DNA of 64,000 bases from Bog-473 sp963719485 (GCA_963719485.1 OY970387.1:2852001-2916000), one strand, 5' to 3'. Counted from the first letter of the stretch, positions 37,527 through 46,371 are shown. Program-made: numbers and translations. The notes: generated by a model not told the origin, from the sequence alone.

Positions 37527-38600
37527 ATGGTCCATCTCAACACCGTCTGGTTCGTGATCATCGCCATCTTCTTTGTCGGGTTCTTCATTCTGGAGGGGTT
37601 CGACTTCGGCGTGGGGATGCTGCACTCGTTCGTGGGGAAGGACGACGTGGAGCGTCGCATCGCCGTCAACTCCATCGGGCCCATCTGGGACGGGAACGAG
37701 ATGTGGCTGGTCGTGGCGGTCGCGGGGATCTTCGCCGCCTTCCCGTCCTGGTACGCGACCATGTTCTCCACCCTCTACCTGGTCATGGTGATCATCCTGT
37801 TGGCCATGATCGGGCGCGGGGTCTCCTTCGAGTTCAGCCGCAAGATCGACAACACGCGGTGGCGGTCGACCTGGAAGTGGTCGCTCACCGTCGGGAGCGC
37901 GCTCATCCCCTTCCTGCTCGGCACCGCCCTGGGCGACCTCCTCCATGGGCTGCCCATCAACTCCTCCCACAACTACACCGGCAGCTTCTGGGGCCTGCTG
38001 GTTCCCTTCGGGCTCTACACCGGTCTCACGGTGACGGTGCTGTGCCTGTTCGTCGGCGCCGCCTATCTCACGCTCAAGACGGAGGGGGCGCTGCATGATC
38101 GTGTGGCCCGTCTGTCGGGCCGGCTCGGTTGGCTGGCCGTCTTGATCACGTTCGGCTGGCTGACCTGGCTCCATGTCGGGATCAGCTCGGGCTTCGTTCC
38201 CGAGCCCATCGAGGCGCTGGCGCTCGTGGCGGTGATCGGCGGAGCCTGGCTGGCCGACTCCCGCGCCGAGGGCTGGGCGTTCGCCAGCGCAGCCACAGCC
38301 ATCGCGAGCGTGGTGGCGTCGATCTTCTTCGAGCTCTACCCGCGGGTGATGGTGTCCAGCACGAACTCGGTTTACAACCTCACGGTCTCCAACTCGGCGA
38401 GTCCGTCGTACTCGCTCAGGGTGATGACGGTGGTGGCGGTCATCTTCTTCCCGATCATCCTGCTCTACCAGGGCTGGAGCCTCTACATCTTCCGCAAGCG
38501 CATCAGCGGCGGGCCTCCCTCCGTGGTCGCCGCTCCCGTGGAGCCGGGTGGCCCCCCGCCCACCCCGACGCAGACCCCGATCACGGCGGGAGGGGAGTAG
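37527..38600 (+). CDS. cydB: Cytochrome bd ubiquinol oxidase subunit II
   Basis: A 357-residue second subunit of cytochrome bd with about eight membrane segments. The family landmarks are FFILEGFDFGVGMLH near the N-terminus, IGPIWDGNEMWLVVAVAGIFAAFP (residues about 50-73) and FFPIILLYQGWSLYIFRKRI at the end. AGGAG lies 7 bases before the ATG. The C-terminus carries a proline-rich tail (PGGPPPTPTQTP), probably cytoplasmic and disordered. Last gene of the cydDCAB operon. Confidence 0.95.
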   Translation: MVHLNTVWFVIIAIFFVGFFILEGFDFGVGMLHSFVGKDDVERRIAVNSIGPIWDGNEMWLVVAVAGIFAAFPSWYATMFSTLYLVMVIILLAMIGRGVSFEFSRKIDNTRWRSTWKWSLTVGSALIPFLLGTALGDLLHGLPINSSHNYTGSFWGLLVPFGLYTGLTVTVLCLFVGAAYLTLKTEGALHDRVARLSGRLGWLAVLITFGWLTWLHVGISSGFVPEPIEALALVAVIGGAWLADSRAEGWAFASAATAIASVVASIFFELYPRVMVSSTNSVYNLTVSNSASPSYSLRVMTVVAVIFFPIILLYQGWSLYIFRKRISGGPPSVVAAPVEPGGPPPTPTQTPITAGGE

Positions 38601-38703
38601 CTGTTCTCGGCCAGCGCCGGAGTGTGACGGATCGGTGTCCTCGCCACGGAAATCGCCCTGTTCGGGTGATGGTGATGGGCCGGAACGGCGCGACGGTGGT
38701 TGT

Positions 38704-40188
38704 ATGCCGAACCAGGGAAGCACCCAAGTAAGAGATCTCTCCGCCGAAGGGCCGTCCGTCGTCGAGCACCCGTCGACGGAGGAGCGAGTGGCCTTGGGAA
38801 AGGCAGCCCGCACGACTGCCCCACGGGCGTCCCATGAGGTGTGGCAGGCGTCTCCGGCCCGCCCCGATCCGGTCAGCCTGCTCGAGAGCCAGGCCGAGTC
38901 ACGGGTCCAAGAGCTGGTACCCATTCGCTACGGCAGGATGCTGGTGTCTCCCTTCACCTTCTTCCGGGGCGCAGCCCTGATCATGGCGTCCGACCTGGCC
39001 ACGACGCCTCGCTCCGGCCTGGAGGTCCAGGCCTGCGGGGATGCCCACCTGAGCAATTTCGGAGTCTTCGCCTCGGCGGAGCGGAATCTGGTCTTCGACG
39101 TGAACGACTTCGACGAGACACTTCCCGGTCCATGGGAATGGGACGTGAAGAGGCTGGCGGCAAGTCTGGCGATCGCCGGCCGAGACCGCGCCTTCTCTGA
39201 CCAAGAACGGACCGATGTGGTGCTCGACGCGGTTTCCGGCTACCGCACGGAGATGGCGAAGCTTGCCACCATGAAAGATCTCGACGTGTGGTACGCCCGA
39301 ATGGACATCGAGAAGGTCCTGAGGGATGTGGGGAACGAGGCCGGGCTCACCGGAAAGAAACAGACCATCAGCACTTCGCTGTCCAAAGCGAAGGCCCGGG
39401 CGGACAAGAACCTGGCCAAGGCGCGCACCCGCGACAGCATGCAGGCATTGGACAAGCTCACCCAGGTGGTCGATGGGGAGACACGCTTCGTGAGCGATCC
39501 GCCACTACTCGTCCCCATTGAGGAGCTCCTGTCCGAGGACCAGAGCGCCGTTCTGACGGAACGGATGCACGAGTTCATCGACAGCTACCGGGATACGTTG
39601 CAAAGCGATCGGCGACACCTGCTCAATCAGTTCCGGTTCGTCGGTATCGCCCGCAAGGTGGTCGGGGTCGGCAGCGTCGGGACGAGGGCATGGGTTGTCC
39701 TGATGGTGGGGAGCAACGGACAGGATCCCTTGCTCCTCCAGGCCAAAGAGGCGCAACGGTCGGTGCTGGCCGAATTCGCCGGTGAGAGTCGCTACGCCAA
39801 CGAGGGTGAGCGGGTCGTCGCCGGTCAGCACCTGATGCAGGCGTCGAGCGACATCTTCCTGGGATGGGACACGGTCGAAGGCATGGATGGCATAGAGCGG
39901 GACTTCTACATCCGCCAGCTTCGGGACTGGAAGGGTTCGGCCGACACCGAACATATGACTCCTGAGTCGATGGCGGTCTACGGACGGTTGTGCGGTTGGA
40001 CCCTGGCGAGAGCACATGCCCGGTCAGGGGACAGGATCGCCATCGCCGCCTACCTGGGGTCGGGCAAGTCCTTCGACAACGCGATCGCCTCGTTCTCCGA
40101 GTCCTATGCCGATCAGAACCAGCGAGACTATGAGGCGCTGCAAAAGGCCGCGGTCGATGGGCGCGTCCTGGTCGAGGCCGGGTTGTGA
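38704..40188 (+). CDS. DUF2252 family protein (kinase-like fold)
   Basis: A 494-residue member of DUF2252. Clear family segments are RMLVSPFTFFRGAALIMASD, CGDAHLSNFGVFASAERNL and VFDVNDFDETLPGPWEWDVK. The pair HLSN and NDFDE resembles the catalytic HGDxxxxN and DxD elements of aminoglycoside-phosphotransferase-like kinases, so a kinase fold is plausible, but no activity is established for the family. No signal peptide or membrane segment. The start is ATG 38704 with only a weak GGTGG upstream. It follows cydB by 103 bases and may be independently transcribed. Confidence 0.85.
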   Translation: MPNQGSTQVRDLSAEGPSVVEHPSTEERVALGKAARTTAPRASHEVWQASPARPDPVSLLESQAESRVQELVPIRYGRMLVSPFTFFRGAALIMASDLATTPRSGLEVQACGDAHLSNFGVFASAERNLVFDVNDFDETLPGPWEWDVKRLAASLAIAGRDRAFSDQERTDVVLDAVSGYRTEMAKLATMKDLDVWYARMDIEKVLRDVGNEAGLTGKKQTISTSLSKAKARADKNLAKARTRDSMQALDKLTQVVDGETRFVSDPPLLVPIEELLSEDQSAVLTERMHEFIDSYRDTLQSDRRHLLNQFRFVGIARKVVGVGSVGTRAWVVLMVGSNGQDPLLLQAKEAQRSVLAEFAGESRYANEGERVVAGQHLMQASSDIFLGWDTVEGMDGIERDFYIRQLRDWKGSADTEHMTPESMAVYGRLCGWTLARAHARSGDRIAIAAYLGSGKSFDNAIASFSESYADQNQRDYEALQKAAVDGRVLVEAGL

Positions 40189-40230
40189 GCCGGCGGTCCC
40201 GGGCAATGGCCGACAGCGCACAGGTCAAGC

Positions 40231-40282
40231 GGGTGAATCACCCCATCAGGGTGAGGATTTCTGCGCCGCTGAGTCGTAGCCT
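40231..40282 (+). promoter_or_regulatory. Three GGGTGA/TCACCC half-sites and -10 box before the DUF6325 gene
   Basis: GGGTGA (40231-40236), TCACCC (40238-40243) and GGGTGA (40249-40254) form two nested inverted repeats. A TAGCCT -10 box (40277-40282) follows 22 bases later and the ATG is at 40313. The nearest half-site would centre near -41 from the inferred start point, a usual activator position, and no -35 box is seen. The element could also stop transcription from the DUF2252 gene. Confidence 0.45.
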
Positions 40283-40312
40283 GACGGAACACGAGAGGAC
40301 GGGACGGATCAC

Positions 40313-40735
40313 ATGACCATAGGACCAGTCGAGTACATCATCGTAGGGTTCCCCGGCAACAAGTTCAGCGGTGAGATCGCGCCGGAGTTGGTGGCGCTGG
40401 TCGAGTCCGGCACGGTCCGGATCCTCGACCTCATCTTCATCGGCAAGGATGTTGACGGCTCGGTCGTCGCCTTCGAGATCGACGAGCTGGACGCGGTGGC
40501 GGGATTCGACCGGTTGGACGGCGATGTCGGAGGCCTCATCAGCGAAGCAGACATCGAGTACGCCGCTGCGGCGCTCGAACCGAATTCGTCGGCCGCGTTG
40601 TTGATCTGGGAGGACGTCTGGGCGGCGCGCTTCGCTCAGGCCGTGCGCAATGCCGACGGAGTCGTGCTCGAAGGCGCCCGGATTCCGCACGAGCTCATCG
40701 CACCCGCGCTGGCGGATCTTCCGGCAGCAGTCTGA
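40313..40735 (+). CDS. DUF6325 family protein
   Basis: A 140-residue protein matching the actinobacterial family I know as DUF6325: MGPVEYIIVGFPGNKFSGE-type start (here IGPVEYIIVGFPGNKFSGEI), RILDLIFIGKDVDGSV, and LIWEDVWAARFAQAVR. It is soluble and acidic with no catalytic motif. Members often sit beside a SHOCT-domain gene, as here (77 bases downstream), and appear stress-related by context; no function is proven. Its stop codon lies inside a 17-base tandem repeat. Expression may be driven from the half-site cluster upstream. Confidence 0.85.
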   Translation: MTIGPVEYIIVGFPGNKFSGEIAPELVALVESGTVRILDLIFIGKDVDGSVVAFEIDELDAVAGFDRLDGDVGGLISEADIEYAAAALEPNSSAALLIWEDVWAARFAQAVRNADGVVLEGARIPHELIAPALADLPAAV

Positions 40736-40793
40736 GTCACACAGCAGTCTGAGTCACACTGCAGTTTCAAGTCGCACCGAGATCTGAGTCACA
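40725..40793 (+). repeat. Four-copy 17-base tandem repeat spanning the DUF6325 stop codon
   Basis: CAGCAGTCTGAGTCACA occurs twice exactly (40725-40741 and 40742-40758), then as a diverged 18-base copy (40759-40776) and a further copy ending TCTGAGTCACA (40777-40793). The first copy contains the gene's TGA, so the array duplicates the end of the coding region. It fills the gap before the SHOCT gene. Confidence 0.8.
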
Positions 40794-40811
40794 CCGAGAG
40801 AGGAGATCGAC

Positions 40812-41081
40812 ATGATGAGAAGGCGACCCATCGCAAGAGCGGCTGTTCGAACGACGGCGGTGGTTGGAACTGCCGCCGTGGTCGGCGGGCACATGGCCAA
40901 CAAGCAGGCGGCCCAGGCGCAGCAGGCTGCAGCCGAGGCCCCTCCAGCCGCACCGGAGCCCGAGCCGGCCGCCGCGGCTCCGGATCCCATCGAGCAGCTC
41001 ACGCAGCTGGCCGCACTCAAGGACTCCGGGGCGCTGACCCAGGAAGAGTTCGACGCGCAGAAAGCCAAGATCCTGGGGTAA
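40812..41081 (+). CDS. SHOCT domain-containing small protein
   Basis: An 89-residue protein with a C-terminal SHOCT domain (IEQLTQLAALKDSGALTQEE then FDAQKAKILG, residues 60-89), a short helical hairpin found at the ends of many bacterial proteins. The N-terminus has a hydrophobic stretch RTTAVVGTAAVVGGHMA that may anchor it to the membrane, followed by an Ala/Gln and Ala/Pro-rich linker. A GAGGAG site lies 6 bases before the ATG. It probably forms a unit with the DUF6325 gene. Exact role unknown; SHOCT is thought to mediate oligomerisation. Confidence 0.85.
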   Translation: MMRRRPIARAAVRTTAVVGTAAVVGGHMANKQAAQAQQAAAEAPPAAPEPEPAAAAPDPIEQLTQLAALKDSGALTQEEFDAQKAKILG

Positions 41082-41189
41082 GAGGGCTGCGCTTCCCGGG
41101 CAGCGGTCGACTCGGATTTCGCCGGCAGACCCGATTTCCGCGGTCACCCTCGAGGCGAGGTCGCTCTCTCCACGTAGGAGTTCAGCATC

Positions 41190-41327
41190 ATGGCCTCGCA
41201 ACCGGTGCCCGACCCAGTCGACCACGCAACCGATGAGCCAACCCGGCTCTCCCGACGGGCGGCGGTAGGGAAGGACCCGGAAGGTTCGGCGGCGCACCTC
41301 GAGCCTGAGGTCGTTGAACCCGCATGA
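41190..41327 (+). CDS. Possible 45-residue hydrophilic protein
   Basis: A short open frame with ATG 41190, preceded by GTAGGAG nine bases away, encodes a hydrophilic, Pro/Glu-rich peptide (starts MASQPVPDPVDHATDEP, ends LEPEVVEPA). It is the only supportable coding sequence in the 335 bases between the SHOCT gene and the next membrane protein. No homologue comes to mind and composition suggests disorder, so it may be chance. Confidence 0.3.
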   Translation: MASQPVPDPVDHATDEPTRLSRRAAVGKDPEGSAAHLEPEVVEPA

Positions 41328-41416
41328 ACCAAGCTCTGTTCAGGAGTGACCTGATTCGCTCTGACTGTCCAGCGTTGCCTGCCGTTCGGTGCATGGCGAC
41401 TGGGCGGTTTTGAGCC

Positions 41417-42229
41417 ATGCTCGAGGCGGTTGAGGTTCGGCTTCCAGGCAGCACACGGGAGGCCGTCCGCAAGCAGATCACCATGACGTTTCAGCCGCCC
41501 TATGAGGCGCCTCTCACGGTGGCCGTAAACGGAGCCCTCATGAGTTCGGCGTGGTTTTTCCTGCCCACCGATTTGCGGGACAAGGTCTTCACCTTGCACG
41601 GAACCCTGGCCTTTGCCCTGATTCTCGCCACGTGGATGTACTCAGACGTACCTTCGACCAACGTCCTCGGGCCCGACGCCCAGCGGGTTGCGGCCGCCCT
41701 GGACGATCCGGTGGCGCTTCGACGGCTGCTCTATGGCAAGAACATCGTCCTCTGGCTGATGATCACCCCTATCTGCGCGCTCGTGGCGGTGATCAACGGC
41801 ATCATTCATCATTCACTTCTGTCCACTTTGTACACGGTGGTCGCGATCGGAGTACTCCCGTTTGGGTTTCTCGCCATCTCGGCTTGGGTCGGGATCTTGT
41901 TTCCGTATCACCCGATGCCGTTGCGGTACCGGTGGGAGCATCGTCGGCCTCGGAAGAGGATGCTGGTGCGGTGGCTCGCCCTGGCAGTGACTCCCTATTT
42001 GTTGGTTCCGGCGTTGGCTGCTCTCATGCTGGCCCCGTCGCTCCTCTTGTGGGGGTTCACCTCGCCGCACGGACTCTCGGAGAAGCTGCCTGACCACGAG
42101 GTCGGGTTGGGAGTGGCCGTCGCATGTGCCATCGCCCTTGTCTGCTCGAAATTGGCGGACAGCGCCTGGCAGTGTGGATTGCCCAAAAGAGGCGAGCCAA
42201 GCTGGAGGAGTTCCTGTTGGACCCGGTGA
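41417..42229 (+). CDS. Multi-pass membrane protein of unknown function
   Basis: A 270-residue protein with about five or six hydrophobic segments: LHGTLAFALILATWMY, NIVLWLMITPICALVAVING, LYTVVAIGVLPFGFLAISAWVG, a basic loop RWEHRRPRKRM, LALAVTPYLLVPALAALMLAP, and VAVACAIALVCSK. A segment LDDPVALRRLLYGKNIVLW resembles the permease part of some ABC exporters, but no ATPase is next to it. The true start may be the later ATG before TFQPPYEAPL. The organisation beside a potassium channel does not reveal its task. Confidence 0.55.
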   Translation: MLEAVEVRLPGSTREAVRKQITMTFQPPYEAPLTVAVNGALMSSAWFFLPTDLRDKVFTLHGTLAFALILATWMYSDVPSTNVLGPDAQRVAAALDDPVALRRLLYGKNIVLWLMITPICALVAVINGIIHHSLLSTLYTVVAIGVLPFGFLAISAWVGILFPYHPMPLRYRWEHRRPRKRMLVRWLALAVTPYLLVPALAALMLAPSLLLWGFTSPHGLSEKLPDHEVGLGVAVACAIALVCSKLADSAWQCGLPKRGEPSWRSSCWTR

Positions 42230-42298
42230 GGGGATAGGCATGCCAACGTTGCCTCGTGATCAACAGAGAAGAGCGACAGGGCTCGCTTTGGTGTTGAT

Positions 42299-42841
42299 GT
42301 GACATTGCCAGTCGAATCATCACTGGGGGACTTTGAACGCTCTCACTTGGTGAAGACGGCCGTGCGCGCCGTGGTGAGCGCCGTGTTCCTTGTCGTTCTC
42401 TACTACGTGATTCCGATTGAGCATCGGGCACACCAATCGGTGGCGCTGCGCCTGATCGTCGCCCTCGCCTTGTTTTCGGTCGTCCTCGCCGTCGAAGTCC
42501 GCCAGATCGCGAAGCACGATCACCCGATGCTCCGGGCCGGTGTCGCGATGGCCACGATCATTCCGCTCTTCCTCGTTGTGTTCGCGTGGATCTACCTCAC
42601 GATGTCCGCCTCGAGCGCCGCCGCATTCGGGGGGCATCTCACGCGGACGAGTGCCCTCTACTTCACTGTGACGGTGTTTTCGACCGTGGGCTTCGGCGAT
42701 ATCACGCCCAAGACGGATCCGGCCCGTATCGTGGTCATGATCCAGATGCTTACTGACCTGGCGGTCCTCGCCGTCGTGGTACGCCTGATCCTTGGTGCGG
42801 CGACCCGCGGGATGGCCCGACTTCGGGCAGCAGGCGAGTAG
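42299..42841 (+). CDS. Potassium channel family protein
   Basis: A 180-residue ion channel subunit. The pore loop contains TVGFGD (129-134), the potassium selectivity filter in its GFG form, preceded by SALYFTVTVFS and followed by a last membrane helix (MIQMLTDLAVLAVVVRLILG). Three further hydrophobic segments lie at about 21-40, 50-66 and 80-102, so it has more than the minimal two helices. There is no RCK or other ligand-binding domain. The start is GTG 42299. It would form a tetramer in the cytoplasmic membrane and set K+ permeability. Confidence 0.85.
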   Translation: MTLPVESSLGDFERSHLVKTAVRAVVSAVFLVVLYYVIPIEHRAHQSVALRLIVALALFSVVLAVEVRQIAKHDHPMLRAGVAMATIIPLFLVVFAWIYLTMSASSAAAFGGHLTRTSALYFTVTVFSTVGFGDITPKTDPARIVVMIQMLTDLAVLAVVVRLILGAATRGMARLRAAGE

Positions 42842-42951
42842 GGGACGACGCCCACGTCCCTGCCCAGGGTCCTTCCTGGCAGTCGTGGCCCCGTCAGGCT
42901 CAGAGTCGACCGAGTTCCGACCAGGCCTTGGTCCTGGGTACGCTCCCGTCC

Positions 42952-43977
42952 GTGCGTCTAGGAGTGCTGACCGGCGGGGGCGATTGCCCGGGTCTGAACG
43001 CCGTGATCCGAGCCGTCGTACGCAAGGGCGTCCAGGTCTACGGCGACGAGTTCGTCGGATTTCGGGACGGATGGCGCGGACCCATGGAGGGGGACACCAT
43101 GCCCCTCGATGTCGCTGCTGTCCGTGGGATTCTGCCGCGGGGAGGCACGATCCTCGGGTCCAGCCGAACCAATCCATATGCAGCCGAAGACGGTGAACGG
43201 CGGATTCTCGACACGGTCAGTCGCCTCGGTGTCGAGGGTCTGGTTGTGATCGGGGGTGAGGACACGCTGGGCGTGGCCACCAGGCTCGCCGCGATCGGTC
43301 TGCCTGTCGTGGGCGTGCCAAAGACCATCGACAACGATCTGGGAGCCACCGACTACACCTTCGGCTTCGACACGGCCGTGACTATTGCGACCGAAGCTAT
43401 CGATCGACTGCACACGACGGCAGAGAGCCACCACCGTGTACTCATCGTCGAAGTCATGGGACGAGACACGGGTTGGATCGCATGGCACGCCGGCGTTGCC
43501 GGCGGCGCAAACGCAATACTCATCCCGGAGCGCCCCTTTCACATAGACGATGTCTGTGCGTTCATCGAACACCGATTTGCCAGTCACTATGCGCCGATCA
43601 TCGTCGTTGCCGAAGGAGCACTTCCATTGGAGGGTACGTTGCCGCCTCGGGATGGCAAACTCGACCCGTTCGGGCATGTGCGTCTGTCAGGCATCGGAAA
43701 TCTCCTGGAATCGGAGATCGCCCAACGCACCGGGAAAGAGGCCCGCACCACCGTCCTGGGACACGTCCAACGTGGCGGGAGCCCGACGGCGTTCGATCGG
43801 GTGCTCGCCACGAGATTTGGGCTCCATGCCATCGACGCTCTTCACGACGGCCACTTCGGCCAGATGGTGGCGTTGCACGGGACCTCGATCGACCTCGTGC
43901 CTCTCGCTGAAGCGATGGCGACGATCAAGCTGGTGCCACCGGAGCTCTATGCGGAAGCCGAGGTCTTCTTCGGATGA
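42952..43977 (+). CDS. 6-phosphofructokinase, PPi-dependent signature
   Basis: A 341-residue phosphofructokinase A family enzyme that phosphorylates fructose-6-phosphate in glycolysis. GVLTGGGDCPGLNAVIR is the N-terminal nucleotide loop, PKTIDNDL holds the catalytic aspartate, and EVMGRDTGWIA and HVQRGGSP bind the sugar phosphate. Two positions decide the donor. Asp104 (GGEDTLG) and Lys124 (PKTIDND) are the residues of pyrophosphate-dependent enzymes, as in Amycolatopsis methanolica; ATP enzymes have Gly at both. The enzyme is thus probably reversible and PPi-linked. The start is GTG 42952; a TTG at 42928 is possible. It ends one base from the convergent hotdog gene. Confidence 0.9.
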   Translation: MRLGVLTGGGDCPGLNAVIRAVVRKGVQVYGDEFVGFRDGWRGPMEGDTMPLDVAAVRGILPRGGTILGSSRTNPYAAEDGERRILDTVSRLGVEGLVVIGGEDTLGVATRLAAIGLPVVGVPKTIDNDLGATDYTFGFDTAVTIATEAIDRLHTTAESHHRVLIVEVMGRDTGWIAWHAGVAGGANAILIPERPFHIDDVCAFIEHRFASHYAPIIVVAEGALPLEGTLPPRDGKLDPFGHVRLSGIGNLLESEIAQRTGKEARTTVLGHVQRGGSPTAFDRVLATRFGLHAIDALHDGHFGQMVALHGTSIDLVPLAEAMATIKLVPPELYAEAEVFFG

Positions 43978-43978
43978 G

Positions 43979-44839
43979 TCATTGGACCTGTTCGACCACG
44001 CGGAACAGGTACGACCCAGCTGTGATCGGGCGATCGTCGTTTCCCTCGTCGTGGAGCAGCATTCGAACGGCGACCGACCCATCGGAACCGGCCACCGGCG
44101 CACCGTCGACCCGGAACGGACCGACTTTGCCTCGGGCCAGGAACATCACGTGTGACGAGACGCCCTGGAGGCGATCGGTGCCGACGAGGTTTCCAGCCAG
44201 GTCGAGCGCGGCCGTCTCGAGGACGACGAACTGCGGCCCGAGATGCAGCGCGGCGTCAGGTGATGCGAGCTCGGCTTCGAGCTCGCCCAATGCCCAGTGG
44301 GAATCTTCCCGGCGTCGGGCGCCGAAAACCTGCCAGAGCGGCGGCAGGTCGGGCGAGTCGACGACCTCGATGGGATCGACTGCCATCTTCTCGAGGCCCT
44401 GGGGTGGAGTACCGATCCTGATGCCCTGCCCCTCGGTCAATGCCAGCACACGGCTTGGTCGGTCGGCGTCGACGATCTGAGAGCGGCTGAAACCCATCTG
44501 GCGTCCCTGCTTGAGCACCTCGGAGACGACTTCGATCCTGCGGACGTCACGGCCCGGGTCGAGGATCTGGCACGAATGGATGACGGGGTTCGGCACGGCC
44601 TGGAGATCACTCATGCCGCCGCCCTCTGGCGCCACGATCCCGAGAACCGCAAGCATCAGCCCGCCGGTTGCGTTGCGCATGTCCTGCCGTAGCAAAACCG
44701 ATTCGTCGACATGACCGACGTTCATGGATGCGTGGCTGCGGCCGATGTAGCGGTAACTCAGGAGGCCGCCCCAGCGGCGACGCAGCTCGGCGGCATATTC
44801 CTCCTGCTCGTTGGTCAGATCGCGGATGTCTCGCAGCAA
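43979..44839 (-). CDS. Hotdog-fold protein (probable double hotdog thioesterase-like)
   Basis: A 286-residue soluble protein. The first half reads like a hotdog domain: ATGGLMLAVLGIVAPEG as the central helix, then VNPVI-type strand NPVIHSCQILDPGRDVRRIE, VLKQGRQMGFSRSQIVDAD as the long strands. The second half (about 160-286) again has a hotdog-like strand pattern ending GSVAVRMLLHDEGNDDRP. I infer a tandem hotdog acting on an acyl-CoA or similar thioester; no catalytic residue can be pinned down. It is convergent with the phosphofructokinase and divergent from the secreted hydrolase. Confidence 0.55.
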   Translation of the reverse strand: MLRDIRDLTNEQEEYAAELRRRWGGLLSYRYIGRSHASMNVGHVDESVLLRQDMRNATGGLMLAVLGIVAPEGGGMSDLQAVPNPVIHSCQILDPGRDVRRIEVVSEVLKQGRQMGFSRSQIVDADRPSRVLALTEGQGIRIGTPPQGLEKMAVDPIEVVDSPDLPPLWQVFGARRREDSHWALGELEAELASPDAALHLGPQFVVLETAALDLAGNLVGTDRLQGVSSHVMFLARGKVGPFRVDGAPVAGSDGSVAVRMLLHDEGNDDRPITAGSYLFRVVEQVQ

Positions 44840-44913
44840 TGGCCCCTCCTGTAGAACATGTCGATGTTGCGCGCGCCCTATCCATCATGCCTCGTTCCGT
44901 TTGCGATGGGGAC

Positions 44914-46371
44914 ATGACACCGCCGGGTATCACCGGGCCCAGAGGACGGATGGGACGGCGAGCGGGGCGAGGGCTGCTGGCGGCGATCGTGATCGGGTCG
45001 GTGCCGGGCCTTGTCTCGACCTTCGCGCCCGTTGCCTCCGCCAGCGCTCCAGTGGCTCCCGCTGGCGTCACCTGGATGAAGGGTTTTTCGGCTCCGGGCA
45101 CGCCCGCAAAGTACGACAAGGTCGGCGTGATCGAGATCGGGCCTTCCCACGCCAAGAACGTGCTGGTGTTGGAGCCGGGGACCTCCGCCGGGAGCGCCTA
45201 CTTCGTACCCCTGGCCAAGTGGCTGGTCTCGAGGACGAGCGGTTGGCAAGTCTGGTCCGTTGAGCGCCGCGAGAACCTGCTCGAGGATCAATCGGAGCTG
45301 AACCTGGCCAAGGAAGGCAGGGCGACCGCGACGCAATTGTTCGACTACTACCTCGGGTACATCAAAGATCCGAAGATCACGCGGCATTTTCAATCGATTC
45401 CCACCTCGAGCGTTGCGTTCGCCAAGCAATGGGGCATGAACGTTGCCGTCCAGGACCTGCGCCGGGTGATCGACGCCACGCGGAGGCTCGGGGGAAAGGT
45501 CGTGCTCGGTGGGCACTCGCTCGGGGCATCGGTGGTCACGGCGTACGCCACGTGGGACTTCAACGGCAAGGCGGGAGCCGACGGATTGGCGGGCCTGGTC
45601 TACATCGACGGTGGGAGTGCTGCGAATGCGATCAGCGCCGAGCAGGCGACCCAGACATTGCAGACTCTCGACGCGCCGACCGTGAGCCCCTGGCTGGCTT
45701 TCGGCGGGATCGCGGCACCGTATGCCGGATTGTTCGTCGCCACGGGGGCTCTGTCCGCGCTGCTCTTTCCCAACCAGCCATCGCTTGGTCAGACGTCGGG
45801 ACTCCTCCCCGCCGACATCGTGCCGGGGGTGCCCGTGACCAACCTCGGCCAATTCGGCTACGCCCTCAACGCCTCGACGTCTCCTCCGGCGCTGCTGGCG
45901 GCGCAGGCCCACCTTGGTCAAGGGCTGACCGCAAGCGGTTCCATCCGCGGCTGGAATGGCGCCGGCGCCCTGACGCCGATCAAGCGGTTCGCGGCGATGT
46001 TCTCGGCGTATCCGTCCAAGGGCGTGGACGGGAGCGAGTGGTACTTCCCCCAGCGGCTGACTGACGACAGCGGCGCAGTGGACGACGGGAATGCAAATCC
46101 GGCGCAGGCGGTCCTCGGCGTCGAGGCGACCATGGGCCACGCACTCCCGAAGAGTCTGCTGATTTATGCCTTCGGCGCACGCCTCGGTGGCGCAAGTGTG
46201 CTCGCGGATGCCACGGTCTTGGCCCAGCAGTCGGGCATTCCGCCAGGCAATCTCACGCTGGTCGATCGCCAGACCACCTACTCCCACAATGACCCCGCCG
46301 GCGCCTATCCCAGCAACGTCTTCTTCGCCCACCTCGTGCCACTCCTGAGGAAGATCGGTTCTCACCGGTAG
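44914..46371 (+). CDS. Secreted alpha/beta hydrolase
   Basis: About 485 residues with an N-terminal export signal (GRRAGRGLLAAIVIGSVPGL, then ASASA) and an alpha/beta-hydrolase fold. The nucleophile elbow is GGHSLGAS, preceded by NVLVLEPGTSAGSAYF as the oxyanion-hole strand, and a C-terminal histidine in YSHNDP or FFAHLVP could complete the triad. Substrate is unknown, perhaps a lipid or ester outside the cell. The start is uncertain: ATGs at 44887, 44914 and 44950 are in frame, and the last has the best GAGG site and the cleanest signal peptide. Confidence 0.75.
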   Translation: MTPPGITGPRGRMGRRAGRGLLAAIVIGSVPGLVSTFAPVASASAPVAPAGVTWMKGFSAPGTPAKYDKVGVIEIGPSHAKNVLVLEPGTSAGSAYFVPLAKWLVSRTSGWQVWSVERRENLLEDQSELNLAKEGRATATQLFDYYLGYIKDPKITRHFQSIPTSSVAFAKQWGMNVAVQDLRRVIDATRRLGGKVVLGGHSLGASVVTAYATWDFNGKAGADGLAGLVYIDGGSAANAISAEQATQTLQTLDAPTVSPWLAFGGIAAPYAGLFVATGALSALLFPNQPSLGQTSGLLPADIVPGVPVTNLGQFGYALNASTSPPALLAAQAHLGQGLTASGSIRGWNGAGALTPIKRFAAMFSAYPSKGVDGSEWYFPQRLTDDSGAVDDGNANPAQAVLGVEATMGHALPKSLLIYAFGARLGGASVLADATVLAQQSGIPPGNLTLVDRQTTYSHNDPAGAYPSNVFFAHLVPLLRKIGSHR

